DNA from: JAFNAG01 sp963739235
GTDB taxonomy: Bacteria > Acidobacteriota > UBA6911
Length of the DNA stretch: 64,000 nt
Assembly (NCBI GenBank): GCA_963739235.1
Contig: CAVTZY010000032.1
Span: 124,001 to 188,000 of the forward strand
Direction of reading: 5' to 3'
Position numbers and translations under genes: made by a program
Part shown: positions 46,355 through 55,622 of the stretch, one piece after another
Layout of the letters: every line of letters begins with the position of its first letter
Position numbering within the stretch: the stretch's first letter is position 1
The notes under the pieces: model-generated
Databases searched by the model: none
What the model was told of the DNA's origin: nothing
What the model saw: the letters and a program-made list of their open reading frames with translations, nothing else

Positions 46355-46450
46355 AATTTGGGAGGATCCGCTCGCATTCGTGGTTGATCGCATTAGCCAG
46401 GGAGTAGTATGGTTGGGCCTCAACAAAACCTTTTCTGGGAGGGCCAGCCC

Positions 46451-47473
46451 ATGCCAAAAATTACCGCGCCTCGTGCCAGGCGATCCAAACAGGAAGTGGA
46501 CAAAGAATATTCGAAGATTGTCGAAGAAGTGGCGGAACCGAAAGGAGCAGCAAGCGCAAAGGCCGCTGAACTCGCCCGTGTTCGCGAGGCCGATATTCGG
46601 CGCTCCGTGGAAGGATTGTCAGTCGAGAGCGTGGTTCAAAAGATCACCGCGATGAATCTGGAGATCTCCAAAGCGCTCACGGACCTCTCTCAAAAACTGA
46701 TCGCCGAAGTCGAAAACCTGAACAACGTTCGCGATGCCGTGGCTCTCGAGACCAAAGAACTCGAACGGCTCCATAAAATCGATATCGCGGCCACCGCCTT
46801 GGACCAGATGGTCGAGGAATACCACGCGGAAAAGGCGAAACTCGAGGCCGAGATCTTGTCACGGCGTGCCGCATGGGACAACGAGGAACTGGATCGCGAA
46901 CGCGAACAGAAGGAGTCCGAGGAGGCCCTCAAAAAGCAACGCCAGCGCGAAGTCGAAAACTACGAATACCAAAAGAACCTGGAGCGAAAAAAGGCCCAGG
47001 ACAAATACGATGAAGACGTGCGCCTGCTGGAGAAGAAAAACAAGGAGAAACAGGAAACCCTTGAGAAAAGCTGGCAGCAGCGCGAGGCGACGCTGAAAGA
47101 GAAAGAAGAAGAGTGGGCCCGCTTGAAAAAAGAGGTCGAGGAGTATCCGGCGCGCACCAAACGCGAGATCGAAGCGGCCGTCAAAGCAGCCGTTCAGGCT
47201 GCGGAGCAGAGGTTCGAGCAGTTATTCGCTTTGTCAAGGAAGGACGCCGAAGCCGAGAAGCGGCTTGCGGAAATGCAAATCAAGAGCTTGCAGGAAACCG
47301 TCGCCCGCCAGACGGCCGAGATCGAGGCATTGCATCGCAAGCTGGATGAAGCCAAGAAACAAGTCCAGGATATCGCAGTGAAAGCCATCGAGGGAGCATC
47401 GGGTGCAAATGCTTTGGCGCATGTCAACCAGATTGCCATCGAGCAGGCAAAGACACGCGCTCCCCAGAGCTGA
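46451..47473 (+). CDS. Coiled-coil protein of unknown function
   Basis: 340 residues from ATG 46451 (GGGAGGG site upstream), preferred over 46409. Basic start PKITAPRARRSKQEVDKEYS, then a predicted helical middle: SVEGLSVESVVQKITAMNLE and ISKALTDLSQKLIAEVENLN. From residue 140 to 330 there is a very long, highly charged coiled coil (AEILSRRAAWDNEELDRERE, KKNKEKQETLEKSWQQREAT). No signal peptide or membrane segment. Proteins with this start and layout occur in several bacterial phyla without assigned function. It stands alone, converging on the Bax1-like gene. Confidence 0.7.
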   Translation: MPKITAPRARRSKQEVDKEYSKIVEEVAEPKGAASAKAAELARVREADIRRSVEGLSVESVVQKITAMNLEISKALTDLSQKLIAEVENLNNVRDAVALETKELERLHKIDIAATALDQMVEEYHAEKAKLEAEILSRRAAWDNEELDREREQKESEEALKKQRQREVENYEYQKNLERKKAQDKYDEDVRLLEKKNKEKQETLEKSWQQREATLKEKEEEWARLKKEVEEYPARTKREIEAAVKAAVQAAEQRFEQLFALSRKDAEAEKRLAEMQIKSLQETVARQTAEIEALHRKLDEAKKQVQDIAVKAIEGASGANALAHVNQIAIEQAKTRAPQS

Positions 47474-47678
47474 GCGCCGGCGATATCCCTTGCTGTGGTT
47501 CTGGCGCCAAACTGCTGGCCGTTCACCGAAGGTTAGGAGGAGCTTTCTTCTCTCCCTGAAAACGAGGTCGCGCAGAGGATTCGCCGACATTCAGCGAGAG
47601 CGGCCTGTCCGGATCCCTGCATCCGGCAATTATCGGACGGGGAACCGATTTGCCGCCGGGGCACGCGCATCGTCGACA

Positions 47679-49247
47679 TCATGTCGAACCGGGCTGCAGA
47701 TCCGCGGTTGAGGTTGCCAGAACCACTTCCACGATGGGGACGGTCCAGTGCTCACACTGCAGCCCATCGCGCCACTGGCGAGCCGATTGAGCCCCGTGTC
47801 GCTCCACCATCCCGACCAGCTTCGCGGAGACGACACGGTCGAGCCTTGATATCCATCGTGCGCAGCCTGGACGCGAGAGCATCGCGATGGGTTCACCTTC
47901 AGCGACGATCGCGATCCGCGAGCCGTCTTTCCGAAATCCGACCGTGTCGCCGACCTTGAGCACTGCCAGCCGGCGATGCACCGGCGCCGCAGCCGGGCAG
48001 CGCCCGGCCCAGTCGATGAACAGGTCGCCGAGTCCCAGGCGTTCCACATGGGTCGCGATGGTCGCCGCCGCCTCGATTGCGGCCATCACGGCGCATGGTT
48101 CGATCCGTTTTTGAAACCATACTATGCGTGCATGCGCCGGCAAGTCGCCCGCGCTGCAGTTCAGCCCGCGATCGATGCAGAGCACCATCGGGACCTGGGG
48201 CATAGCACGCAGACGATCCAGCTTTTCGCGCAAGTAGTCGGGTGTCCAGAAACCCACGATTTCGAGCAGGAACCGCTTCGCAGTGTCGCGGCGGTGAACG
48301 ACGGCAAAGTCCGGGAACACGAGAGCTTCGCCGGCTTCGACGGGCTCAGGCTCGCGAATGAGGTCCCAATCCAGGTTCGCGCGCGCGAACTCGCGAGCGA
48401 AGCGCTCTTCAAGGCGGCTGTCGTACGCTCGCGGCGGCTCGCCAACGGCGATCGGATCGCCCGGACGCATACGCACGCTCACGGCTCGGCCGCGCAGCAT
48501 GCAGCGCGCGAGGAGTTCGAACCGCTGACACCAGGGGAGCAGGGGAAGGATCGATGCGAGAGCGCGCCCGTACATCGTCGTGCGGCGAAACAGCGAAAAC
48601 GGCCCTGATATGTCGAGGCGCACTCCCTCCGGCCCAGCGCGCCGGACAGTGCAAAGGAGCCGCCGCAGGCGCACCTGCCTAACGACGGCGCGGGCGCCGC
48701 CGTATATCTCGAGGGCAACCTCGGACGCGAGTCTGAGCAGGCCTTGCGCCAGGGCGAGGTTGGTGCGTGTCGCGAGCGAGTGGGGATCTGGAAGCGGCGC
48801 GGGAGAACGGATGCGCCGCTCTCCGGGGAGATCCGCGAACAGGTGCTCTTCGGCTGCGGCGGCGGACAACCCGAGGCGCCGCGCGCCCGCGGCCAAGACA
48901 TCCGATCGATCGAAACGGTCCGCATCCCGGGCTCGTTGTGCCTCGACGGCGACTGCGTCGCGCAGCGTACCGGCATCGAGGGGCGGCCGGTCGCGAGTGC
49001 ACAGGTCCTGGAGCGTCCAGATCGCCATCCGTCGCTTGCCGGCAGGCGAAGGTGCGCGCGCCGGTTCCTGTAGAAACGAAACGACCTCCCGGTACGGGCG
49101 GCCGTCGAGCCTGACGAAGTCGTCAATCAAAGCGCGGAGCCAGGGATGATCCTCCGCTCCCAGCCAGGCGGGCACCGCCTCGCGTCCCACAATCCGGACC
49201 TGAATGCGGTCAGCCGGAAGCAAGCGCCCTCCGGTGCTGGTCGGCAC
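47679..49247 (-). CDS. Bax1/DUF790-type nuclease (XPB partner)
   Basis: 522 residues. Bax1 is the structure-specific nuclease that pairs with XPB helicase in archaea. The N-terminal part fits the DUF790 pattern (LLPADRIQVRIVGREAVPAW, DDFVRLDGRPYREVVSFLQE). The nuclease core has LVFPDFAVVHRRDTAKRFLL followed by EIVGFWTPDYLREKLDRLRA, a PD-(D/E)xK-like arrangement with the DUF790 signature EIVGFWTP and the strand VPMVLCIDRGLNCSAGDLP. The gene starts inside the 3' end of the XPB gene (38-base overlap), so the two are co-translated. Strongly G+C-biased codon use compared with nearby genes. Confidence 0.8.
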   Translation of the reverse strand: MPTSTGGRLLPADRIQVRIVGREAVPAWLGAEDHPWLRALIDDFVRLDGRPYREVVSFLQEPARAPSPAGKRRMAIWTLQDLCTRDRPPLDAGTLRDAVAVEAQRARDADRFDRSDVLAAGARRLGLSAAAAEEHLFADLPGERRIRSPAPLPDPHSLATRTNLALAQGLLRLASEVALEIYGGARAVVRQVRLRRLLCTVRRAGPEGVRLDISGPFSLFRRTTMYGRALASILPLLPWCQRFELLARCMLRGRAVSVRMRPGDPIAVGEPPRAYDSRLEERFAREFARANLDWDLIREPEPVEAGEALVFPDFAVVHRRDTAKRFLLEIVGFWTPDYLREKLDRLRAMPQVPMVLCIDRGLNCSAGDLPAHARIVWFQKRIEPCAVMAAIEAAATIATHVERLGLGDLFIDWAGRCPAAAPVHRRLAVLKVGDTVGFRKDGSRIAIVAEGEPIAMLSRPGCARWISRLDRVVSAKLVGMVERHGAQSARQWRDGLQCEHWTVPIVEVVLATSTADLQPGST

Positions 49248-50562
49248 GACGCACCTCGAAGGTGCCGCGGGTGACGAGGTCGTAGACGACCGCCTCTTTT
49301 CCTGCCGAGGGCCTGAGCACTCGCCCTACCCTTTGGATGTACTCCCGCGAGCCCTGGCTGCCGCCGACCACGATCGCGATGTCGGCGGCGGGCACGTCAA
49401 TGCCCTCGTTGAGAACGCGGGCGCTCACCAGGATGCGCAGCTCGCCGTTGGAAAAGCGTTGTAGCGCCCGTGCCCGCTCCCTGGGCCCAATGTCGCAGGT
49501 GATGGGTTGGACGAGGTGCTCTCGAGCCACTGCGTACGCCGTGTCGTTGTCTGCCGCGAAGACGAGAATGCGGTGCTCACGATGCCGCAGCAGCAGGTCA
49601 TGGACGACGCCGCGCTTCGCTGTGCCGTAGCGGACGATGCACCGGGAGCGCCGCCAGGCGGCGAGCGCCCGCCGCCCCTCGTCGCTCCTGCCGGCCGCTG
49701 ACACAAAATCGGGCCATGAGGCCCCGGGCGCTGTCTCAAAAAACGTGCGGCACACCGGACGGAACACCGACAGCTCGGCATCGTAGGCCCGGCGCTCAGA
49801 AGGGGTAAGCCCGACGGAGATCGTGACCAGATGGAACGCCGCCAGATAGCGCCCGGCCAGCTCCTCCACGCTTGCCCGGTAGATTTCGGGGCCGACGAGC
49901 GCGTCGAGACGGGCTCGTCGGATCGGGTCCTCCGGCAGTGTCGCGCTGAGCCCGAGCCGCGCCGCGGCCGTGCACATCTCGAGAGCCTCGTCTCCGGCGC
50001 CCGAGCCGAAGTGGTGGACTTCATCGATGACGAGCAGGTCGAACCGGTTGCCGAGAGTCTCCACGTTGCGGAGCGCACTGGCAAAGGTGGCCACGGTAAC
50101 GGGATGCTCGAATCGGCGCCCGTCGCCGTACTCGCCGATCGGCCCGAGAGCGGCTTCGCCGAGCGCCTTGACCCACTGCGCCATGAGCACCCGCGTTGGG
50201 ACGAGACAGAACGTCCGGAGCCCGGTCCGCGCGATGGCGGCGATGGCCGCACGGGTCTTTCCGGCGCCCGTCGGGAGCGCAATGATGCCTCTGCGGCCCG
50301 CGAGTTCCCACGCCGCTACCGCGGCGGCTTGATATGGCCGAAGCTCGGGACACCGGATCGACGGCGGAACCGCGAGTTGCGGACGAACTTCATCATGGAA
50401 ATCGGGGTATCGCCGCGCAAGCTCGCTGGCCAGTTCCACGTGATGGCATGCCGGGGCTCGCCAGGCTCGGACGCGTGGATCCCAGAGAATCCCAGGCAGG
50501 CTTTCTGCCTCCCTCGGATTCCCACGAATCAGAAGCGTGCCGCGATCGAAAATGAGCTGCAT
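49210..50562 (-). CDS. XPB-like superfamily 2 DNA helicase
   Basis: 450 residues from the ATG of QLIFDRGTLLIRG (50562); the frame is open to 50589. Motifs: a damage-recognition-like start, Q/I region RPYQAAAVAAWELAGRRG, Walker A IALPTGAGKTRAAIAAI, LVPTRVLMAQWVKAL, DEVH box LLVIDEVHHFG (DEVH rather than DEAH), LSATLPEDP, helicase C-terminal part with ILVFAADNDTAY, LVSARVLNEGIDVPAADIAI and arginine fingers QRVGRVLRPSAGKE. DEVH and a Bax1 gene directly behind it mark it as XPB-type rather than UvrB or RecQ. Role inferred: DNA repair by 3'-5' unwinding coupled to Bax1 cleavage. Confidence 0.82.
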   Translation of the reverse strand: MQLIFDRGTLLIRGNPREAESLPGILWDPRVRAWRAPACHHVELASELARRYPDFHDEVRPQLAVPPSIRCPELRPYQAAAVAAWELAGRRGIIALPTGAGKTRAAIAAIARTGLRTFCLVPTRVLMAQWVKALGEAALGPIGEYGDGRRFEHPVTVATFASALRNVETLGNRFDLLVIDEVHHFGSGAGDEALEMCTAAARLGLSATLPEDPIRRARLDALVGPEIYRASVEELAGRYLAAFHLVTISVGLTPSERRAYDAELSVFRPVCRTFFETAPGASWPDFVSAAGRSDEGRRALAAWRRSRCIVRYGTAKRGVVHDLLLRHREHRILVFAADNDTAYAVAREHLVQPITCDIGPRERARALQRFSNGELRILVSARVLNEGIDVPAADIAIVVGGSQGSREYIQRVGRVLRPSAGKEAVVYDLVTRGTFEVRRADQHRRALASG

Positions 50563-50699
50563 GGAACACCGCCGGCAAATGCGTGGCACCGAGTTGGTGC
50601 AGGCCGTGCCCAGTAGTGGCAGTCGGGGATAATCCCCGCAACAAATCTAACTGCCCTCGGTCGGATTGAGCGAAACATTCCTGCCGAAATCTTTAGAAC

Positions 50700-50797
50700 G
50701 AATTCGGGTGACAGGCTACTCAACCCCCGAACTCCAAGTCACGATTTCGCAGAAAAGCCACCGAGTTCGGGGGTTGAGTAGCCTGTCACCCGAATTC
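50700..50797. repeat. Perfect 35-bp inverted repeat (MITE-like hairpin)
   Basis: Arms 50700-50734 and 50763-50797 are perfect inverted copies starting GAATTCGGGTGACAGGCTAC with a 28-base loop. It lies between the XPB gene start and the end of speA. No U-tract follows on the minus strand, so it is more likely a mobile palindrome than the speA terminator. Confidence 0.8.
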
Positions 50798-50842
50798 CAT
50801 CACGCTCAATCATCCCGGCGTGAGATCGTCAGCACTCCGTAC

Positions 50843-52760
50843 TCAATCTTCGAGGTAGGTGTAGGAATCGAGTGTGGATTGGTACTGCTCCGTAATCGAG
50901 CCTGCTTCTGCGGCGTCGATCTTGCCCTGGGATTCAGCTGCCGCGACCATTTGGGCGAAACTCTCGGTGAGACTGGGCGCGTCATATCCCGCACTTGCCA
51001 GTACTTGACTGAGACTCTGGCCGCGAATGACCTTATCCAGATGGGCCCTGCCGGAGTCATCGACCAGGAAATGCGCCTCGTTGGCCGACCCGAGCAGATT
51101 GTGATTCATTCCGAGCGATTCCTGGTATGCGCCCACGAGCGGGATGGCCAGATAGTAGGAATCGTTGATGCTGCCATGCAGTTCGAGAGCCTGCTTGACA
51201 TCGCGGAGGTCGACGAACTTGTCGATCTGCCCGTCGGAGTCGCACGTGATGTCGCAGAGGGTGGCGCGCTCGGTCGGCTCTTCGGTCAGCCGGGTCACGG
51301 GGATGATCGGGAAAAGCTGATCCAGAGCCCAGGCATCCGGGCGTCGCCTGAAAAACGGAAAAGTTGCAGATGTATTTGCTGGCCAGGATGTTCTCCAGAT
51401 CGATGAACTCCTCCGGCCGTTCTTTCAACAGGTGCGAAAATTTGATGGCCTTGCGGCAGATTTCCCAGAACAGCCACTCACCGTGCGCGCGATTCTGCAG
51501 ATTGAGATAGCCGAGGTTGAACAGCGACTGCAGCTCCTCGCGGTGCTGCAGGGCATCGTGATAATACTCCCGGAAGTTTTTCTGGTTGATGTCCTTGTGC
51601 AGATCCATCATCTCCAGAACTACTTCGGAATCGATCTTGGAGAGGTCGACCTCAGGGCCGCCCAGACCCGGATTCAGCGTCCGGATGACGTTGGTGATGA
51701 AGATGGCGTGGTGGGCGGCGGCGGCGCGGCCGCTTTCGGTCACAATCGTCGGTGGCGGCACATTTTCCGATTCGCAGATCTCGTTGATGGTGTAGACAAT
51801 GTCGTTGGCATATTCCTGAATGCTGTAGTTCACGCTGCAGTCGGATGCCGTGCGGCTGCCGTCATAGTCGACTCCCAGGCCGCCGCCGACGTTCAGATAT
51901 TCTATCGGATACCCCATTTTGTAGACCTTGGCATACACGCGGGCTGCTTCTTTGATCGCGCTCTTGATCCTGCGCATATCGGTAATCTGGGAGCCGATGT
52001 GGAAGTGCAGCATCTTGAGCTGCCGTGCCATCTGTGAATCGGTGGACGATTTCAGACAATCCAGCAGCTGAATCGTGTTGATGCCGAACTTCGAGGTTTC
52101 GCCGCCGGATTCTTCCCACTTCCCTGCCCCGCGGGAAGAAATGCGGACCCTGACTCCGAGAGTCGGCTTGGCCTGCAATGCCGTGGATACCTCTGCGATC
52201 TTCTTGAGATCGGAAACTTCCTCCATGACGATGACCGGATTCTTCCCGACCTTGGCCGCATTAATCGCCCACTCGAGGTAGCGCCGGTCTTTGACGCCGT
52301 TGCAGATCAGCAGTGCGTTGGGATGAACAGCAATAGTGAGCGCCGCCGCCAATTCCGCCTTGGTGCCGACTTCCAGGCCGTATTCATAGCGATGGCCGGC
52401 GGCCATCAAGCGTTCCACCACGCTCCGCTTCTGGTTTACCTTCATCGGAAAAACACCGCGGTGGCGCGCGCCGTAGCCGTATTCTGCGATCGAATTGCGG
52501 AACGCTTCGTGGAATTCTTTGATTTGAGTGTCGAGAATCTGGGGGAACCGGAGAAGATAAGGAGGAGTGACGCGGCGTTGCTGCAAGGTGCTGATGAGAG
52601 AAATCACTTCAACACCCATGAGGGGATTGCGTGTCGGATGGACCGTAAGGCATCCCTGCTCACTGACCCCGAAGTATCCAGCCGCCCAATTCTCCAGCCC
52701 ATAAATCCGATGCGGGATTTCGCTCGGGGACAATCGCAGGCTCTGGGTTAGTTCTCTCAT
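50843..52760 (-). CDS. speA: Biosynthetic arginine decarboxylase SpeA (one frameshift)
   Basis: A PLP enzyme making agmatine from arginine for polyamine synthesis, cytoplasmic. About 638 residues after repair. IPHRIYGLENWAAGYFGVSE starts the protein; the PLP lysine is in GVFPMKVNQKRSVVERL; substrate and PLP pockets SSRGAGKWEESGGETSKFGI, LHFHIGSQITDMRRIKSAIK, NVGGGLGVDYDGSRT. Near 51330 an extra base breaks the frame: SVFQATPGCLGSGS in one frame, DAWALDQLFPIIPVTRLTEE in the next, continuing ATLCDITCDSDGQIDKFVDL (with the catalytic CDSDG motif) to the stop at 50843. Upstream lie the inverted repeat 52904-53006 and efp. Confidence 0.92.
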
Positions 52761-52903
52761 GGCTCAGGTCACCTCGTCGTGCAACGGTCGGCATAACAAC
52801 CTGGAGACTCTGCAAAGAATAGCGGAGAAACTTACCACTCGCGGGCGGCAAAATCAACAGAGGAACCCCATCTATCTTTCAAAGGTTAAATCTGCTCGCT
52901 GCG

Positions 52904-53006
52904 CATTTTGGATTTTGGATTGCGGATTTCGGGTTGTCGGCGCCATTTTGCGATCCGGACAAGGCCAGTCCTGCAATCCAAAATCCGCAATCCAAAATCC
53001 AAAATG
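52904..53006. repeat. 26-bp inverted repeat of TTTTGGATTTTGGATTGCGG type
   Basis: Arms 52904-52929 and 52981-53006 are perfect inverted copies around a 51-base spacer. The arms are made of partly repeated TTTTGGA units. It sits three bases after the efp stop. Similar TTTTGGATT repeats are common in intergenic DNA of many environmental genomes; a terminator role is possible but there is no clear U-tract. Confidence 0.7.
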
Positions 53007-53009
53007 GGT

Positions 53010-53573
53010 TCAGGACTTCACTCGTTCCTGGTATTTCCCTTCGCTCGTGTCGACACGAATCACTTCCCCTTCATTCACGAACGGTGGAACCTGGATCACG
53101 AGGCCGGTCTCGAGGGTCGCGGGTTTGTTGACATTGCTGACGGTTGCGCCGCGCAGCGCAGGCTCGGTGGAAATGACTTTGAGTTCAACCGAGGGCGGCA
53201 ATTCGATGCCGATCGGCCTACCCTCGTAGAATTCCACCTGGATCTTGATGTTCGGGGTCAGGTACGGAACCGCATCCTCCAGCAAATCCAGGGGCAGATG
53301 GATCTGCTCGAAAGTCGAGGTGTTCATGAAGTAGTAGTCCGTGCCATCCGTGTAGAGATACTCCATCTCGTGAGTTTCCAGGTAGGCCTGCTCGACTCGA
53401 TCCTCGGAACGGAAGCGATTTTCGATGATAGCCCCGGACTTCACGGATTTGAGTTTGGTTTGCACCATGCCGCGCCAGTTCCCCGGCGTGATGTGCATGG
53501 TGGAAAAGACGCGATAGAGTTCGCCGTTCAGTTTAATGGTCATCCCGCGTTTCATTTGCGTTGCAGCAATCAT
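53010..53573 (-). CDS. efp: Translation elongation factor P
   Basis: EF-P relieves ribosome stalling at polyproline stretches. 187 residues, the standard length, with three beta-barrel domains: MIAATQMKRGMTIKLNGELY, ITPGNWRGMVQTKLKSVKSG (the loop that meets the peptidyl-transferase centre, tip normally a modified Lys/Arg; here GNWRGM, with Arg at the tip region), NRFRSEDRVEQAYLETHEME, and PLDLLEDAVPYLTPNIKIQV. Arg at the tip would suggest EarP-type modification, but no earP is in the window. Confidence 0.94.
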   Translation of the reverse strand: MIAATQMKRGMTIKLNGELYRVFSTMHITPGNWRGMVQTKLKSVKSGAIIENRFRSEDRVEQAYLETHEMEYLYTDGTDYYFMNTSTFEQIHLPLDLLEDAVPYLTPNIKIQVEFYEGRPIGIELPPSVELKVISTEPALRGATVSNVNKPATLETGLVIQVPPFVNEGEVIRVDTSEGKYQERVKS

Positions 53574-53609
53574 GTTAAAGCCTCAAAAATTTTGCCGAAT
53601 AGTCAGTGA

Positions 53610-54217
53610 CCTCCGGCAAAGCCGGAGGCTTGAATTGGGAACCGCTCAAAGCGGTTATTGTGAGCCGCTCAAAGCGGCACGCTATTTAAACATCTCCATT
53701 TGATCCGCGCGTTCGTCTGCCTCTTCTTGCTTGCGGATGTAAGCTCGGATCGTCTCTTCGTCTCGGCCAACCGTTGAAACGTAGTAGCCGCGTGCCCAAA
53801 AGTGCTGCCCGACGAAGTTCTGCCGTCTCCCCATGTAGGTTCTCGCAATATGAATTGCGCTCTTTCCTTTGATGTATCCCACCACCTGCGAAACCGAGTA
53901 TTTTGGCGGAATCGAAACCAACATGTGAACGTGATCCCCCATGAGATGGCCTTCCTCAACTTTGCCCTCCCGATGCTGGACCAGTTCCCTGAAAATCGCA
54001 CCCAGTTCCTTGCGAAGCTGAACGTAGATCAGCTTCTTCCGGCGCTTGGGGATGAAGACAATATGGTATTTGCATTCCCATCTCGTATGTTTTAGGCTTT
54101 CCACATCGTTCATTTGAGTCTCCTTGCCGTGTGACTTTGAGCGGTTCACGGTCGGGAGACTCTGTTACTTACTCCCGGAATTGTCAAACTCTGTGAGTCC
54201 CCCGGCAGAGCCGGGGG
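53610..54217 (-). mobile_element. IS200/IS605-family element
   Basis: A short element (about 0.6 kb) with a single Y1 transposase. Subterminal hairpins mark both ends: 53610-53628 (CCTCCGGC-AAA-GCCGGAGG) and 54199-54217 (CCCCCGGC-AGA-GCCGGGGG), the latter followed by TTTACCTCATT; two more small hairpins (53640-53656 and 53664-53678) follow the gene. Family members have no inverted repeats and do not duplicate the target, so the exact ends are uncertain by some bases. Confidence 0.8.
53682..54113 (-). CDS. tnpA: IS200/IS605 transposase TnpA (Y1 HUH)
   Basis: 143 residues from the ATG at 54113 (AAGGAG site). A single-strand transposase. It shows the family start KHTRWECKYHIVFIPKRRKK, HUH metal site HLMGDHVHMLVSIPPKYSVS and GYIKGKSAIHIARTY, and the catalytic tyrosine region TIRAYIRKQEEADE. 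All catalytic features are intact; no accessory TnpB is present, as in IS200 itself. Confidence 0.93.
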   Translation of the reverse strand: MNDVESLKHTRWECKYHIVFIPKRRKKLIYVQLRKELGAIFRELVQHREGKVEEGHLMGDHVHMLVSIPPKYSVSQVVGYIKGKSAIHIARTYMGRRQNFVGQHFWARGYYVSTVGRDEETIRAYIRKQEEADERADQMEMFK

Positions 54218-54344
54218 TTTACCTCATTAAATTATGGTACTCGAATCCAAGGTCTCTCATCAAGATTTGGGACCGGCATCGATGGCGATGGCTGCCATCG
54301 AAGACGTCCCGCATGAGCCCGCGGTCTCCGCCGGGGCGCGCGGC

Positions 54345-54980
54345 TCAAGGCGCAGCGTGCTTCTTGCTCCGACTGCGCAGCACTTCAATCACCGCGGGGA
54401 GAATGGACAGGAAGATCACAATCGCAATCACAATATGGATATGTTGATCGACATTCGGAATTGCCGAGGACAGGAAATACCCCACCAGCACCATGCTCCA
54501 CACCCAGAGCATGCCACCTACCATATCAAATGCGAGAAAGCGGCGATATTTCATTTTCGCCGCCCCTGCAACGGGCGATGCAAAGGTGCGCACAATCGGC
54601 ACGAAGCGGGCCAGAATGATCGTCTTAACCCCGTGCTTCTCATAAAAGTCGTGCGCGCGCTGAAGATGCTTTTTTCGGAAAAAAAAGGAATCATCGCGCC
54701 GGTAAAGAGTCGCACCCGCGCGCCGGCCGATCCAATAGCCAAGTTGGTCGCCGGCGACCGCGCACAGCGAGACCAGAAACAGCAAAGTCGCAAGATCGAG
54801 GTGGCCGGTGGCGGCGAAGATGCCCGCGGTAACCAGCAGAGAATCTCCCGGGAGGAAGAACCCCACGAATAATCCCGTTTCCACAAAGACGATGGTGCAG
54901 ACAAGAAAAGTTCCGCCCCACTGAACAATCCCCTGAACATCGGTAATCCAGTGGTAGGCGCCGCGCATCCATTCCAGCAT
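54345..54980 (-). CDS. DedA-family membrane protein
   Basis: DedA proteins are polytopic inner-membrane proteins tied to lipid flipping (undecaprenyl phosphate or phospholipid) and envelope homeostasis. 211 residues: the signature ETGLFVGFFLPGDSLLVTAG, the re-entrant region DQLGYWIGRRAGATLYRRDD, the conserved basic RFVPIVRTFASPVAGAAKMK and a tail of two helices (WVWSMVLVGYFLSSAIPN, IHIVIAIVIFLSILPAVIEV). It precedes frr in the genome order but is transcribed after it. Confidence 0.9.
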   Translation of the reverse strand: MLEWMRGAYHWITDVQGIVQWGGTFLVCTIVFVETGLFVGFFLPGDSLLVTAGIFAATGHLDLATLLFLVSLCAVAGDQLGYWIGRRAGATLYRRDDSFFFRKKHLQRAHDFYEKHGVKTIILARFVPIVRTFASPVAGAAKMKYRRFLAFDMVGGMLWVWSMVLVGYFLSSAIPNVDQHIHIVIAIVIFLSILPAVIEVLRSRSKKHAAP

Positions 54981-55008
54981 ATGATTCCTATTCCGCGACC
55001 GCGGCGTT

Positions 55009-55566
55009 TCAGATCTCGAGGATTTCCGCCTCTTTTTTCTTCTGCAGGGAGTCTACCCGGGTGATGAAATCGTTGGTCAGGTCCTGCACCTTCTTCAGTC
55101 CATCCTTCTCATCATCCTCGGAAATGGCCTTCTCCTTCAGTTTAGACTTGAGCAGGTCATTGGCGTCATGCCGCACCTGCCGGATGGCGACGCGATGCTG
55201 CTCGGCGATATGCCCCACCGTTTTGGCCAGCTGTTTGCGACGTTCCTCCGTCAACGAGGGGATGGGAAGCCGGATCACCTTACCGTCATTCGTGGGATTC
55301 AGCCCCAGGTCCGACGACAGGATGGCCTTTTCGATCGCGGAGATTGTCGATGGGTCCCATGGCTGGATGAGGATCATCGTGGGCTCCGGCGTCGACAGGG
55401 AAGCCATCTGGTTAAGGGGAGTGAGAGTTCCGTAGTAGTTTGCCTGAATATGATCCAGAATGCTGATCGAAGCGCGCCCGGTTCGGATCGCAGCCAAACC
55501 GTGCTGCATTCCCTCGATCGACTTCTCCATCCGCTTGCGCGTTGTTTCGAGTATCTGTCGGATCAT
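55009..55566 (-). CDS. frr: Ribosome recycling factor
   Basis: Frr dissociates post-termination ribosomes together with EF-G. 185 residues, the standard size: TTRKRMEKSIEGMQHGLAAI, RTGRASISILDHIQANYYGT, MASLSTPEPTMILIQPWDPS and TEERRKQLAKTVGHIAEQHR, VAIRQVRHDANDLLKSKLKE. Directly downstream of pyrH (56 bases), the common tsf-pyrH-frr order. Confidence 0.96.
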   Translation of the reverse strand: MIRQILETTRKRMEKSIEGMQHGLAAIRTGRASISILDHIQANYYGTLTPLNQMASLSTPEPTMILIQPWDPSTISAIEKAILSSDLGLNPTNDGKVIRLPIPSLTEERRKQLAKTVGHIAEQHRVAIRQVRHDANDLLKSKLKEKAISEDDEKDGLKKVQDLTNDFITRVDSLQKKKEAEILEI

Positions 55567-55622
55567 TGAAATGCATCTCCTTATGGAATGGGCCGGGACA
55601 TCTGGGCCATGCGAGAGCGGAT

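Noticed and set aside
50700..50797. Terminator of speA
   Set aside because: The hairpin has no U-tract on the minus strand and its arms are unusually long and perfect; a mobile palindrome fits better.
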